A stretch of 64,000 nt of DNA from Xanthomonas cissicola (GTDB lineage Bacteria > Pseudomonadota > Gammaproteobacteria > Xanthomonadales > Xanthomonadaceae): assembly GCF_008801575.1 (NCBI RefSeq), contig NZ_VZPL01000003.1, forward strand, positions 62,001 through 126,000, read 5' to 3'. Position 1 is the first letter of the stretch. Each line of letters begins with the position of its first letter. Shown here in pieces: positions 21,270 through 29,983 of this stretch. The notes below the pieces were generated by a model. That model searched no databases. It was not told the origin of the DNA and saw nothing but the letters and a program-made list of their open reading frames with translations. The position numbers and the translations under genes were made by a program.

Positions 21270-22273
21270 ACGCGCAGATCCTCCACCTGCACGCCGGCGG
21301 CGACGAAACCGGCGCGTGCTGCGTTGTGGTCGCCGCCGGTCAGGGCGACGATGAGCTGGCCGTAGGGCGTGTCCTTGATGCGATCCACCCGCCCGGACAG
21401 GATGTTGTAGTCGACCCCGGTTTCGCGGGCGATGCGGCCCAACACGGGTTCGTAGGTGCCGTTACCCAGAAAGGTCAGCCGCACGATGCGCCCGCCGACT
21501 GCGGCGAAATCGCGATGCAGCTCGGCTTCGTCCACATGCTCGGCTTCGGACACGAAGCGCCGGGTGGTGGCGTGTTTGGGATGCAGGAACACCTCGGTGA
21601 CCGGACCGGTTTCCACCAGTTTGCCGGCGTCCAGCACCGCGACGCGGTCGCAGACACGGCGGATCACATCCATTTCATGGGTGATCAGCACGATGGTCAG
21701 GCCCAGCTCGCGGTTGATCTGCGCCAGCAGCTGCAGCACCGAGGCGGTGGTCTGCGGGTCCAGCGCGCTGGTGGCCTCGTCGCACAGCAGGATCTGCGGC
21801 CGGGTGGCCAGCGCGCGCGCGATGCCGACGCGCTGCTTCTGCCCGCCCGAGAGCTGCGCCGGATACTTGTTGGCGTGCTCCTGCAGCCCGACCCGGGCCA
21901 GCAGTTCGGCCACGCGCGCATCGATCTCGGCGCGCGGTGTGCCGGCCAGTTCCAGCGGGAAGGCGACATTGCCGGCCACGGTGCGCGAGGACAGCAGGTT
22001 GAAGTGCTGGAAAATCATGCCGATGCGGCGACGCAAGGCGCGCAGGCCCTGGCGGTCCAGCGCGGTAACGTCCTCCTCGCCGATCAGCAGACGGCCGCCG
22101 CTAGGCTCTTCCAGCCGGTTGATCAGCCGGATCAGCGTGGATTTGCCGGCGCCGGAATGGCCGATGATGCCGAATACTTCGCCGGGGCCGATCCGCAGAT
22201 CGAGCGGATGCAGCGCCACGATCTGGCGACCGTCGACGGAATAGGACTTGTGCAGGCGCTGAAACTGGATCAC
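21266..22273 (-). CDS. metN: Methionine ABC transporter ATP-binding protein
   Basis: A 335-residue ATPase. Walker A is GHSGAGKST at 38-46, the ABC signature is [15 protein letters not shown], and Walker B is [12 protein letters not shown]. The C-terminal 80 residues form the NIL regulatory domain that senses intracellular methionine ([20 protein letters not shown] through [15 protein letters not shown]). It is the first gene of metNIQ. I see no SAM riboswitch in the short upstream region, which is largely occupied by heptamer repeats. Confidence 0.96.
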   Translation of the reverse strand: MIQFQRLHKSYSVDGRQIVALHPLDLRIGPGEVFGIIGHSGAGKSTLIRLINRLEEPSGGRLLIGEEDVTALDRQGLRALRRRIGMIFQHFNLLSSRTVAGNVAFPLELAGTPRAEIDARVAELLARVGLQEHANKYPAQLSGGQKQRVGIARALATRPQILLCDEATSALDPQTTASVLQLLAQINRELGLTIVLITHEMDVIRRVCDRVAVLDAGKLVETGPVTEVFLHPKHATTRRFVSEAEHVDEAELHRDFAAVGGRIVRLTFLGNGTYEPVLGRIARETGVDYNILSGRVDRIKDTPYGQLIVALTGGDHNAARAGFVAAGVQVEDLRV

Positions 22274-22350
22274 CGCGCGTGGCCGAATGGGGGGTCGTGA
22301 AGCCTACCAGTCAATGTTTGGGGCCGTCATTCCATTCGGTTCTAACGACT

Positions 22351-22500
22351 GGGAGTCGGGGTCGGGATTGGGGATTCGCAAGAGCGGATGCCCTGGCCTT
22401 TGCGAATCCCGAGCCTCCAATCCCTAACGCTGGCAAGGCGTAGATCTGGGACTCGTCAGAGCAGGCGCGCCCTGCTTTGACGAATCCCGAATCCCCAATC
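22351..22500. repeat. Double heptamer inverted-repeat element
   Basis: Two consecutive palindromic units fill the gap between metN and the EamA gene: GGGATTGGGGATTCGC with its mirror GCGAATCCCGAGCCTCC (22351-22425), and a second unit in which ACTCGTCAGAGCAGGCGCG faces CGCCCTGCTTTGACGAATCCC (22450-22500). It overlaps or touches the stop of the downstream gene. Confidence 0.7.
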
Positions 22501-23395
22501 ACGGCCTATCCAGCGGCGGCGGACGGTCAGCCTGCCGTATCCGCTCCCGGCGCAACAAATACAGGCCGCTGGCGACGATGATGCCCGCGCCGGTCCAGGT
22601 CCAGCTGTCGGGCAGGGTCTGCCACAGCAGCCAGTCCCAGCCGATCACCCAGACCAGACCGGTGTATTCCAGCGGGGCGATCATCGAGGCCTCGCCACGC
22701 ATGAAGGCCTGGGTCAGCGCAACCTGGCCCAGCGCACCGGCCAGGCCCATGCCGGCGATCAGCCCGGCGTGCCCGGCCTGTAGCGGCACCCAGCCGGGGA
22801 TGGCCAGCAACCCGGCGCCGATGGCCATGAACAGCAAGAACCACACCACCATTGCCTGCGGGGTGTCGGTGCGGGTCAGCAGGCTCACGGTGACCGCCGC
22901 GACGGCATAGGCAGTGGCGGCCAGCAACACCATCAGCCCGGGCAGCGAGATCAGCCCGTCCACGCCCGGGCGCAGCACCACGATCACCCCGACCAGGCCA
23001 ATGCCAATGGCGGTCCAGCGGCGCGGGCCGACATGCTCGCCCAGCAGCGGCACCGACAGCGCGGCCACCAGCAGCGGCGCCACGAAATACAGCGTGTAGG
23101 CGGTGGACAAGGGCATACGTTTGATGCCAAAGACGAAGCAGCCGATCATCACCATGCCCAGCACCCCACGCAGCAGATGCAGTCCCCAGCGCACCGGCAC
23201 GATCGCCCGCGGCCCGGCGGTGGCGAACACCCACACCAGCACGAACGGCAACGAGGCGCCGCCGCGCAACAAGGTGACCTGCAGCGGCGGGTAATGCGCC
23301 GAGAGCAGCTTCATTCCCGCATCCATCAGCGAGAAACAGGCAACGGCGGCCACCATCCAGGCGATGGCGGGAAGCGGGGAGCGGGTGGTGGGCAT
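22499..23395 (-). CDS. EamA/DMT superfamily transporter
   Basis: A 298-residue membrane protein with ten hydrophobic helices arranged as two EamA repeats. Typical motifs are SLMDAGMKLLSAHYPPLQVTLLRGG in the first helices and STAYTLYFVAPLLVAALSVPLLGEHVG at the end of repeat one. Such carriers export amino acids, nucleosides or other metabolites; the substrate cannot be read from sequence. The start ATG was chosen because the extra 21 codons upstream are basic and non-hydrophobic. The gene is divergent from yajQ. Confidence 0.88.
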   Translation of the reverse strand: MPTTRSPLPAIAWMVAAVACFSLMDAGMKLLSAHYPPLQVTLLRGGASLPFVLVWVFATAGPRAIVPVRWGLHLLRGVLGMVMIGCFVFGIKRMPLSTAYTLYFVAPLLVAALSVPLLGEHVGPRRWTAIGIGLVGVIVVLRPGVDGLISLPGLMVLLAATAYAVAAVTVSLLTRTDTPQAMVVWFLLFMAIGAGLLAIPGWVPLQAGHAGLIAGMGLAGALGQVALTQAFMRGEASMIAPLEYTGLVWVIGWDWLLWQTLPDSWTWTGAGIIVASGLYLLRRERIRQADRPPPLDRP

Positions 23396-23502
23396 GCGCG
23401 CATTATCGCCGCGGCACTGGCACGCCCGCCAATGCCGGCATGACGGCCGGCGCGGCACGATGGCCTAGAATGGCGGCTGTTTTTCAATTGCAGGAGCTTT
23501 GT

Positions 23503-23988
23503 ATGCCTTCCTTCGACGTTGTGTCCGAAGTAGACAAGCACGAACTGACCAATGCGGTGGATCAGGCCAACCGCGAGCTGGACACACGTTTCGACTTCAA
23601 AGGCGTCGAGGCCAGGTTCGAGCTCGAAGACGGCAAGGTGATCAACCAGTCCGCGCCCAGCGATTTCCAGATCAAGCAGTTGACCGACATCCTGCGCGCG
23701 CGGCTGCTGGCGCGCGGCATCGACATCCGATGCCTGGAATTTGGCGATGTGGAAACCAATCTGGCCGGCGCGCGGCAGAAAGTGACCGTCAAGCAAGGCA
23801 TCGAGCAGAAGCAGGCCAAGCAGCTGGTGGCCAAGTTGAAGGAAGCCAAGCTCAAGGTCGAGGCACAGATCAATGGCGACAAGCTGCGCGTTACCGGAAA
23901 GAAGCGCGACGATCTGCAGGACGCGATCGCGCTGCTGAAAAAGGCCGACTTCGAACTGCCGTTGCAGTTCGACAACTTCCGCGATTGA
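23503..23988 (+). CDS. yajQ: YajQ family cyclic-di-GMP-binding protein
   Basis: A 161-residue protein starting MPSFDVVSEVDKHELTNAVDQ, the hallmark N-terminus of YajQ, with DTRFDFKG and a central VKQGIEQKQAKQLVAKLKEAK. It ends LPLQFDNFRD. The family has two RNA-binding-like ferredoxin folds. In Xanthomonas campestris a YajQ protein was shown to bind c-di-GMP and act with a LysR regulator on virulence; this gene is probably its orthologue (inference). A strong AGGAG lies nine bases before the ATG. It is a single gene. Confidence 0.96.
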   Translation: MPSFDVVSEVDKHELTNAVDQANRELDTRFDFKGVEARFELEDGKVINQSAPSDFQIKQLTDILRARLLARGIDIRCLEFGDVETNLAGARQKVTVKQGIEQKQAKQLVAKLKEAKLKVEAQINGDKLRVTGKKRDDLQDAIALLKKADFELPLQFDNFRD

Positions 23989-24133
23989 GTGCGTCTGGGT
24001 GATCGTAACGATCGGGACGGCACTGCCGGTGCGTGCAGTGCAGCCGGGTGAGCCGGATTGGCGTCTGCGGCCTGCGCGCCGCACACCGGGCGGTTGCGCC
24101 CGTCACCTGGCCGCACTGGCCTAGCCTGCGAGC

Positions 24134-24595
24134 ATGCGCGACCTGTTCGCCAGCCTGTTGCAACGCCTGCGCATGCACGGGCCGGCGAACGCAGCGGGCG
24201 AACACGCCAGGCACGCCGCCGCCCATGCGCAACCATGCATCGAGGCCGGCTCGACGCTGCACACCATGGCCGGCCTGGATCCGGTAGCGGCAGCGGCGTT
24301 TGCTGATGCCTTCCTGGTGGAGATCGAACATGCCATCGCCACCTGTACGCTCGACGATGCCGGCATGCCACAGGCGCAGGCGCTGCAGCAGATCCACTCG
24401 TTGAAAAACACCATTTCGCTGACCGGCTCGCAGCAGTTGCTCAAGGCCTGCGACCAGTTGCGCGACGCCGCAAGCCACGGCGCACTGGGCGAAACGCTGG
24501 CGCAGCGCTTCACTGCGGTGGCAAACGCGGCTGGCCTGCTGGTCAAGCAGTACCGGCGTACCCTCCCCTCAGACGACGCGGACCCTCATGCGTAG
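24134..24595 (+). CDS. Histidine phosphotransfer (Hpt) domain protein
   Basis: A 153-residue protein with a single Hpt domain. The phospho-accepting histidine is H88 in QQIHSLKNTISLTGSQQLL, followed by the usual small residues that let the response-regulator domain dock. The N-terminal 45 residues are basic and of low complexity. Its stop overlaps the start of the downstream hybrid kinase by 8 nt. Since that kinase has a receiver but no Hpt of its own, this protein very likely completes its phosphorelay. Confidence 0.85.
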   Translation: MRDLFASLLQRLRMHGPANAAGEHARHAAAHAQPCIEAGSTLHTMAGLDPVAAAAFADAFLVEIEHAIATCTLDDAGMPQAQALQQIHSLKNTISLTGSQQLLKACDQLRDAASHGALGETLAQRFTAVANAAGLLVKQYRRTLPSDDADPHA

Positions 24596-26324
24596 CACTC
24601 CCAATCGCGCAGCGCCCGGCCTGATCCTGGCCGCCAGGCAATTGCATAACGACAGACTGGTGCGGCTGTTCGAGTCGTTCCTGGAATATCGCGCCTGCGT
24701 CGGCCGTGTGATCGTGCAGACCATCGTCACTGCGTGGTGCCTGGGCTGGCTGTACGGGCCGCAACCGGTGCTGGTGGCCGACGCGCACCATGTCTTTCCC
24801 ACTGCGCTGAGCCTGTGGGCGCTGTCGGTGGTGTGGATGCTGCTGGTGCGCCGCCGTGTCATTGCGCCCAGCGAATGGCTCGATGCGATGGGGTTTGCGA
24901 TGAACCTGCTGTTCATCGGCATCCAGACCTACCTGGCCTTCATCCTGCTGATGTCGTTGAACGCATTTTTGCCGTTCATCACCATCGCTGCGGTGGCGCG
25001 TTACGGGCAACGCGCGATATTTCCGGTGTTGCTCAGCACCTTCGTGCTGATGCTGTTGACCGCACCGTCAGGCTACTGGCTGTCGCGTCCGGCATATTTC
25101 GTCTATGCCGTGGCGCTGATCATCGTGCTGCCGTTGCTGGTGGCGCGGATCGTGCTTGCGATGCAGGAAGTGGCACTGCAGGCGCTGGCCTCGCGCGATG
25201 CGCAAAGCCGTTTCATCAGCACCATGAGCCACGAATTGCGCACCCCGCTGAATGCGGTGATCAACTGCGCCCAGTTGATCGAGACCGAACAAATGCCGGC
25301 GCAGCAACGCGAGTTGCTGCAATCGGTGACCGCCAATGCGACCGCACTGCGCCATCGTGTCAACGAGGTGCTGGACGTGGCCAGCATCGATGGCGGGCGC
25401 CTGCAGCTGCATCGCAAGCCCTTGAACCTGCTGGACGTGGTCACCACGGTGAAAGCGGTCTGCGCCACCGCGGCGTCCAGCAAGGGCGTCACGCTCGATG
25501 TGCGTGTCGATAGCCCGCAAGCACCGCATGTGATGGGCGACGAAGGCCGCATCGAACAGGTGATCAGCAACCTGGTGATCAACGCGATCAAGTTTACCCC
25601 GGCCGGCGGCACGGTGGATCTGCTGATCGACGCGACCCAGGTGCAGGAGCGCTGGAGCATCGCAGTGACCGTCACCGACACCGGTATCGGCGTACCGGAC
25701 GATCAGAAGGCCTACATCTTCACCCCGTTCACTCAGCTCAGTACCGGCTTCAGTCGCGTCGAAGGCGGCGTGGGCCTGGGCCTGTACATCGCGCTATCCG
25801 TCTCCGATGCGATGGGCGGCAGCCTCACCGTGAGCGACAACCCCGCCGGTGGCAGCATCTTTCGCTGGATCTTCGAACTGCCCGGCGCCGCGGCCGGCAG
25901 CAATACGCTCGCACTGCGCGATGCGCTGGCCCAGCACGCACAAAACGTACCCTCCCTGCATTGCCTGGTCTTTGAAGACATGGATACCAATCGTCTGGTG
26001 ATCGGCAATCTGCTGACCCGCGCCGGGCATCGGGTGAGCTTCCAGGTCGATGGCACCGATGCGGTGCAGCGCATCCGCGAGGCAGCGCCGGACCTGGTGT
26101 TCCTGGACCTGCACATGCCCGGTACGTCCGGCTGGGATGCGCTGCGCGAAGCGCGCGATGCGATGTCGGCGCTGCCGCCGATCATCGTGCTGACCGCCGA
26201 CACGCGGACCGATTCGATGCGCGACGCCAGCGCGGCGGGCGTGGCCGGCTACCTGCCCAAGCCGATCAATGCGCACGAGTTGCTGGCATTGCTCGCCCAG
26301 CACGCCAGCCATGCACGCCCCTGA
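24588..26324 (+). CDS. Hybrid sensor histidine kinase with receiver domain
   Basis: A 578-residue inner-membrane kinase. Residues about 40-195 hold five to six membrane helices with almost no periplasmic loop. The dimerisation/phosphoacceptor box is FISTMSHELRTPLNAV with H215. The ATP-binding domain has NLVINAIKFTPAGG (N box), VTDTGIGVPDD (G1) and GVGLGLYIALS (G2). The C-terminal receiver carries the phospho-accepting D507 in DLVFLDLHMPG and the conserved lysine in GYLPKPINAHEL. It is similar to RpfC/RavS-like membrane hybrids in layout but is not RpfC. It is flanked and overlapped by the Hpt gene and a hydrolase gene. Confidence 0.93.
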   Translation: MRSTPNRAAPGLILAARQLHNDRLVRLFESFLEYRACVGRVIVQTIVTAWCLGWLYGPQPVLVADAHHVFPTALSLWALSVVWMLLVRRRVIAPSEWLDAMGFAMNLLFIGIQTYLAFILLMSLNAFLPFITIAAVARYGQRAIFPVLLSTFVLMLLTAPSGYWLSRPAYFVYAVALIIVLPLLVARIVLAMQEVALQALASRDAQSRFISTMSHELRTPLNAVINCAQLIETEQMPAQQRELLQSVTANATALRHRVNEVLDVASIDGGRLQLHRKPLNLLDVVTTVKAVCATAASSKGVTLDVRVDSPQAPHVMGDEGRIEQVISNLVINAIKFTPAGGTVDLLIDATQVQERWSIAVTVTDTGIGVPDDQKAYIFTPFTQLSTGFSRVEGGVGLGLYIALSVSDAMGGSLTVSDNPAGGSIFRWIFELPGAAAGSNTLALRDALAQHAQNVPSLHCLVFEDMDTNRLVIGNLLTRAGHRVSFQVDGTDAVQRIREAAPDLVFLDLHMPGTSGWDALREARDAMSALPPIIVLTADTRTDSMRDASAAGVAGYLPKPINAHELLALLAQHASHARP

Positions 26325-27138
26325 GCTCAAGCCGGGCAACGCCGTACGCGTCTACTGGCACCATGCCGCACACGCCAGCACGCCGCTGGTGGTGCTGTAC
26401 CTGCACGGCTTCAGCGCCAGCCCGGGCGAAGCAGGCACGCTACCCGAACAGATGGCCGATGCGCTGACCGCCAACGGCTACGTGCATCGCTGGCCCGGGC
26501 ACGGGCTCGCCGCCGCCGATGCGATGCAGGGGCTCACCCCGGCGGTGTTGCAGGCCTCGGCGCTGGAAGCACTGGCCCAGGCGCAACGCATGGGCGAGCG
26601 GGTTGCGATCGTCGGCTCGTCGATGGGCGCCACGCTGGGTTTGTGGCTGGCCACGCAGTGCCCGGACGCGGTGGCCGGTGTGGTCGCTTGGTCGCCCGGC
26701 ATCCGGCCCGCCGACCCGGCATTGCTCGAACAGCTCTGCGCCGCACAGGCCCCGCTGATCGACCCGCGCACGCGCACGCCTGCCGCGCGTGCATTCTGGT
26801 CGGAGACGATCCATCCGGACGGATTTCGCGCCTTGCGTGACCTGTTTGAGCGCGTGGCCGCCGATCCGCCGTGGCCACGCGTGCGCTGCCCGGTATTTCT
26901 AGGCTACTACCGCGCTGCCGATGGCCGCGAAGACGGCGTTGCCTCGGTGCCGGCGATGCTGCAGATGTTCGCAGCGCTGGGCACTGCGCCGGCGCACAGG
27001 CAGGCGCTGGCCTTCGACACCGGCGCGCATGCGATCGGGTCGCCGCACAAGACGCCGCTGGCCGGCGCCGTAGCGCAGGCGTCCATCGCGTTCTTGCAGG
27101 CGCAGCTGTGTGCTGCGCCGCACGGCCGGGGTGCGTGA
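26311..27138 (+). CDS. Alpha/beta hydrolase
   Basis: A 275-residue cytoplasmic hydrolase. LYLHGFSASPGE provides the oxyanion-hole region, GSSMG at 102-106 is the nucleophile elbow with Ser104, and GAHAIG near the C-terminus supplies the catalytic histidine. The substrate is unknown; it looks like an esterase or lipase. The start ATG lies inside the end of the kinase gene (14-nt overlap), so the two are probably co-translated. Confidence 0.85.
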   Translation: MHAPELKPGNAVRVYWHHAAHASTPLVVLYLHGFSASPGEAGTLPEQMADALTANGYVHRWPGHGLAAADAMQGLTPAVLQASALEALAQAQRMGERVAIVGSSMGATLGLWLATQCPDAVAGVVAWSPGIRPADPALLEQLCAAQAPLIDPRTRTPAARAFWSETIHPDGFRALRDLFERVAADPPWPRVRCPVFLGYYRAADGREDGVASVPAMLQMFAALGTAPAHRQALAFDTGAHAIGSPHKTPLAGAVAQASIAFLQAQLCAAPHGRGA

Positions 27139-27294
27139 GCGCAAGCTGGTCTGCGTGCGTGGCGGAAAGAAACCTGCCGCCTTGCTGGCAGCGTCGCGAC
27201 GGTGCCCACTAGCGCCCGGTGCTGCCAGCAACCACGCGCGCGGCCCGCCGCATGGCGATCGCATACACTGGCGCGCCATCCCGCTGCCGCCACG

Positions 27295-27855
27295 ATGACC
27301 ACCACGCCCGCGACCTCCGATCCGATCGCCGACACCCGCAGATGGATCGAACGCGCGGTGATCGGATTGAACCTGTGTCCGTTCGCCAAAGCGGTGTACG
27401 TCAAGGAGCAGGTGCGGCTGGTGCTCAGCGATGCCAGCACGCCCGAAGCCCTGCTGGAACAACTGGCCGAGGAACTGGTGCTGCTGCGCGATACACCGGC
27501 CGAAGAGATCGACACCACGCTGATCGTGCACCCGGACGTGCTCACCGACTTCCTGGACTACAACGACTTTCTCGACAATGCCGATGCGGCGGTGGAAGCG
27601 CTGGACCTGCAAGGCGTGTTGCAGGTGGCCAGCTTCCATCCGGACTACCAGTTCGCAGGCGCGGCGCTGGACGATGTGGCCAACTTCACCAACCGCTCGC
27701 CTTTCCCCACCTTGCATCTGTTGCGCGAAGACAGCGTCGAGCGTGCAGTGGCGGCGTTCCCGGATCCGGATGTGATTGTCGAACGCAATATCCAGACGCT
27801 CGAACGCCTGGGCAGCGACGGCTGGGAGCGCGTGTTGAACGGCGCCGAGCACTGA
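27295..27855 (+). CDS. DUF1415 family protein
   Basis: A 186-residue soluble protein of unknown function, recognised by WIERAVIGLNLCPFAKAVY, TTLIVHPDVLTDFLDYNDFL and ASFHPDYQFAG, all conserved in DUF1415. The conserved Cys and His may be a metal or catalytic site, which is inference. The start is an ATG 156 nt after the hydrolase; open frames extend upstream but without a ribosome site. Confidence 0.88.
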   Translation: MTTTPATSDPIADTRRWIERAVIGLNLCPFAKAVYVKEQVRLVLSDASTPEALLEQLAEELVLLRDTPAEEIDTTLIVHPDVLTDFLDYNDFLDNADAAVEALDLQGVLQVASFHPDYQFAGAALDDVANFTNRSPFPTLHLLREDSVERAVAAFPDPDVIVERNIQTLERLGSDGWERVLNGAEH

Positions 27856-28262
27856 GTGCTGCAGCTGCCGCGCGGGACTGCAGGCGAGCGCGACTCTCGC
27901 CCATCTGCGCCCGCAGGGAGTCGACACAAAACATGGCGGAAGTTCTTCAGCCGCATGCGGATCACGTGCTCGCCGTCGACATAGTCGAGCGACCCGTGCC
28001 GCCAGGCGCGCTGCGCACGCGTGGCACCGGGCAATCGGGTGATCGCGTGGAAGCGCAGCAGCACAGTGTGGCGCAGGGAGAGGGTGAAACGCACACCGCC
28101 CGGCACCTGCTCAGATCAGCCCGCATCTGTCAGATCCAATGTGGATGACATCGAGCGCACGCGTCGGCACGTGCGCCGAATCCTCATACGCGCCCCACGT
28201 TGCTGCGACGACGACAGCCCCCGCGCTACAGTGCCGCCACCCTCACCCACGTGCCGCATGCC
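27856..28262. other. Intergenic region without a supported gene
   Basis: About 400 nt between the DUF1415 gene and the SDR gene. A minus-strand frame (about 27900-28106) reads plausibly in part (LDYVDGEHVIRMRLKNFRHV), but it has no ribosome site, runs into the antisense of the DUF1415 gene, and matches no family I know. It may be a decayed gene. I see no clear repeat or terminator. Confidence 0.4.
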
Positions 28263-29069
28263 ATGGCCTTGATCCCCGCAATTTCCGCATGGAACCCGTC
28301 GCCGCTGCAGGACCGCGTGGTGGTGATCACCGGTGGGGCGCAAGGCATCGGCCGCGGCATTGCACAGGCGGTGCTGGGCGCGGGCGGCAGCGTGGTGATT
28401 GGCGATCTGGATGCCGATGCGGGCAAGGCCTGCCTGCAGGAATGGGCACTGCCGCGCCGCAGCGCTTTCGTACGCTGCGATGCCGCGCGCCAGGCGCAGG
28501 CCACGCGCTTGGTCGCCACGGCGCTCAAGCGCTTCGGGCGCATCGACGGCCTGGTCAACAATGCCGGTGTGCCCGATCCGCATATCGCAGCGCTGCCGCA
28601 ACTGGACTGGGACACATGGAACAGCCGGCTTTCCAGCCTGCACGGCGCCTTCCTGTGCAGCAAGCAGGCGCTGCCCGCGCTCAGGCAGGCGCCAGCCGGT
28701 GGCGCGATCGTCAACATCGCCTCCACCCGCGCCTGGCAATCGGAGCCGCACAGCGAAGCGTACGCCGCAGCCAAGGGCGGCCTGGTGGCCTTTACCCACG
28801 CGCTGGCGCTGAGCGAGGGGCCGCGTGTGCGCGTCAACAGCATCAGCCCGGGGTGGATCAGCACCGATGCGTGGCGCGCGCCGCAACGCCGGCGGGCGCC
28901 GAAATTGTCGCGTCGCGACCATGCGCAGCATCCGGCCGGGCGCGTGGGCACGCCCGAAGACATTGCGCAGCTGGCGGTGTATCTGCTCGCGCCGCAGCTG
29001 TCCGGCTTCGTCACCGGGCAGGATTTCATCGTCGACGGCGGCATGTCGCGCAAGATGCACTACGCGTAG
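28263..29069 (+). CDS. Short-chain dehydrogenase/reductase
   Basis: A 268-residue SDR oxidoreductase. The nucleotide-binding motif is TGGAQGIGRG (about 24-33), and IGDLDADAG after the second strand suggests an NAD preference through its Asp. NNAG is at 99-102. The catalytic triad is Ser154, Tyr167 and Lys171 (YAAAK). The C-terminus has the usual VTGQDFIVDGGMSRKM. The substrate is unknown; an upstream frame extension exists, but this ATG fits the family length. Confidence 0.92.
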   Translation: MALIPAISAWNPSPLQDRVVVITGGAQGIGRGIAQAVLGAGGSVVIGDLDADAGKACLQEWALPRRSAFVRCDAARQAQATRLVATALKRFGRIDGLVNNAGVPDPHIAALPQLDWDTWNSRLSSLHGAFLCSKQALPALRQAPAGGAIVNIASTRAWQSEPHSEAYAAAKGGLVAFTHALALSEGPRVRVNSISPGWISTDAWRAPQRRRAPKLSRRDHAQHPAGRVGTPEDIAQLAVYLLAPQLSGFVTGQDFIVDGGMSRKMHYA

Positions 29070-29201
29070 AGCGTGTTATGTGCTTTGAGGTGAGTGCGAA
29101 GCGTCCTGTGGCGCGCCCCGGAGGGTTGGCCGTCAGCGGCACGGAGCGCGCGCCGCTGGCGGCCAACGCATCTCATCTGAACGTGCATCACACGTTCTAA
29201 G
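29068..29201. repeat. Imperfect long inverted repeat
   Basis: AGCGTGTTATGTGCTTTGAG at the left end is mirrored by CTGAACGTGCATCACACGTTCT at the right end with about three quarters identity, enclosing a GC-rich core that contains gcgcgcc and ggcgcgc-type palindromes. It follows the SDR stop immediately. The layout is that of a small non-autonomous element or a large terminator-like hairpin. Confidence 0.45.
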
Positions 29202-29302
29202 GGCAGCGCAGCGAGCCGGTCTGCAGCACCTGCGTGCTCACAGCTCGGCTGGCGCGTGAGCTGGCACCGGAGCTGGCACCGGGACGTATCCCCCCGAACC
29301 CA

Positions 29303-29983
29303 TCACCCCGACAAGCGTGCTTCCAGCAAGCGTTGCGCATCGACTAGCGAGGGCAGGATGCGGTGGCCGAGCGCACGCACGGTGGCATCGGGTTCGAGCA
29401 GGTCCGGAATCTGGATCGGTGTCATGCCGGCCGCCAATGCTGCATGTACGCCGGTGGGCGAGTCTTCCAGCACCAGGCAGTGCGCGGGGTCTACCGCCAA
29501 GGTGCGCGCAGCCAACAGGTAGATATCCGGTGCAGGTTTGGGATGGACCACATCGCTGGCCGTGCACACGGCATCGAAGCGCCACAACAGATCGGCCGCT
29601 TCCAGCTTGCGCAGCGCCAGCGGGCGCTGGGTGGAGGTGGCCACCGCACGTGGCATGTGCTGCGCTGCCAGATAGTCCAATAGCGCAATGATGCCGGGCC
29701 GATGCGGGATGCCGCGCTCGACCGCGGCGGCATACAGCCGTTGCGCATACGCCAGCATGGTGTCGGCCGGTTGCTCGCCGATCCGTTCGCCGAGCAACCG
29801 GCGGCAGGCCGCATCGCCGGTGCCCACCATGCGCAACCAGAAGGCCGGTTCGATCTGCAGACCCTGGTCGGCGGCGGCCTGCGCCAGGCAGGCCGTGATG
29901 GCGCGCTCGCTATCGAGCATCAAGCCATCCATGTCGAAGATCACCGCCTGCGGGCGAAACGGCAGCGCTGCACTGTGGCTCAT
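29303..29983 (-). CDS. HAD family phosphatase
   Basis: A 226-residue haloacid-dehalogenase hydrolase. The nucleophile and acid are D17 and D19 in VIFDMDGLMLDSE. Motif II is AVATSTQR, motif III is the lysine of VHPKPAPDIYL, and motif IV is LVLEDSPTGVHAAL. A helical cap lies between motifs I and II, as in beta-phosphoglucomutase-like phosphatases. Substrates are probably sugar phosphates. Its ATG overlaps the stop of the pseudouridine synthase gene by 4 nt. Confidence 0.92.
   Translation of the reverse strand: MSHSAALPFRPQAVIFDMDGLMLDSERAITACLAQAAADQGLQIEPAFWLRMVGTGDAACRRLLGERIGEQPADTMLAYAQRLYAAAVERGIPHRPGIIALLDYLAAQHMPRAVATSTQRPLALRKLEAADLLWRFDAVCTASDVVHPKPAPDIYLLAARTLAVDPAHCLVLEDSPTGVHAALAAGMTPIQIPDLLEPDATVRALGHRILPSLVDAQRLLEARLSG

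Noticed and set aside
22274-22350. Leader upstream of metN examined for a SAM riboswitch
   Set aside because: The space is short and shows none of the conserved cores of SAM-I or SAM-II; most of the gap is heptamer repeat.
27900-28106. Minus-strand frame with a partly protein-like translation
   Set aside because: No ribosome site, continues into antisense of the DUF1415 gene and has no recognised family; kept only as a note on the intergenic region.
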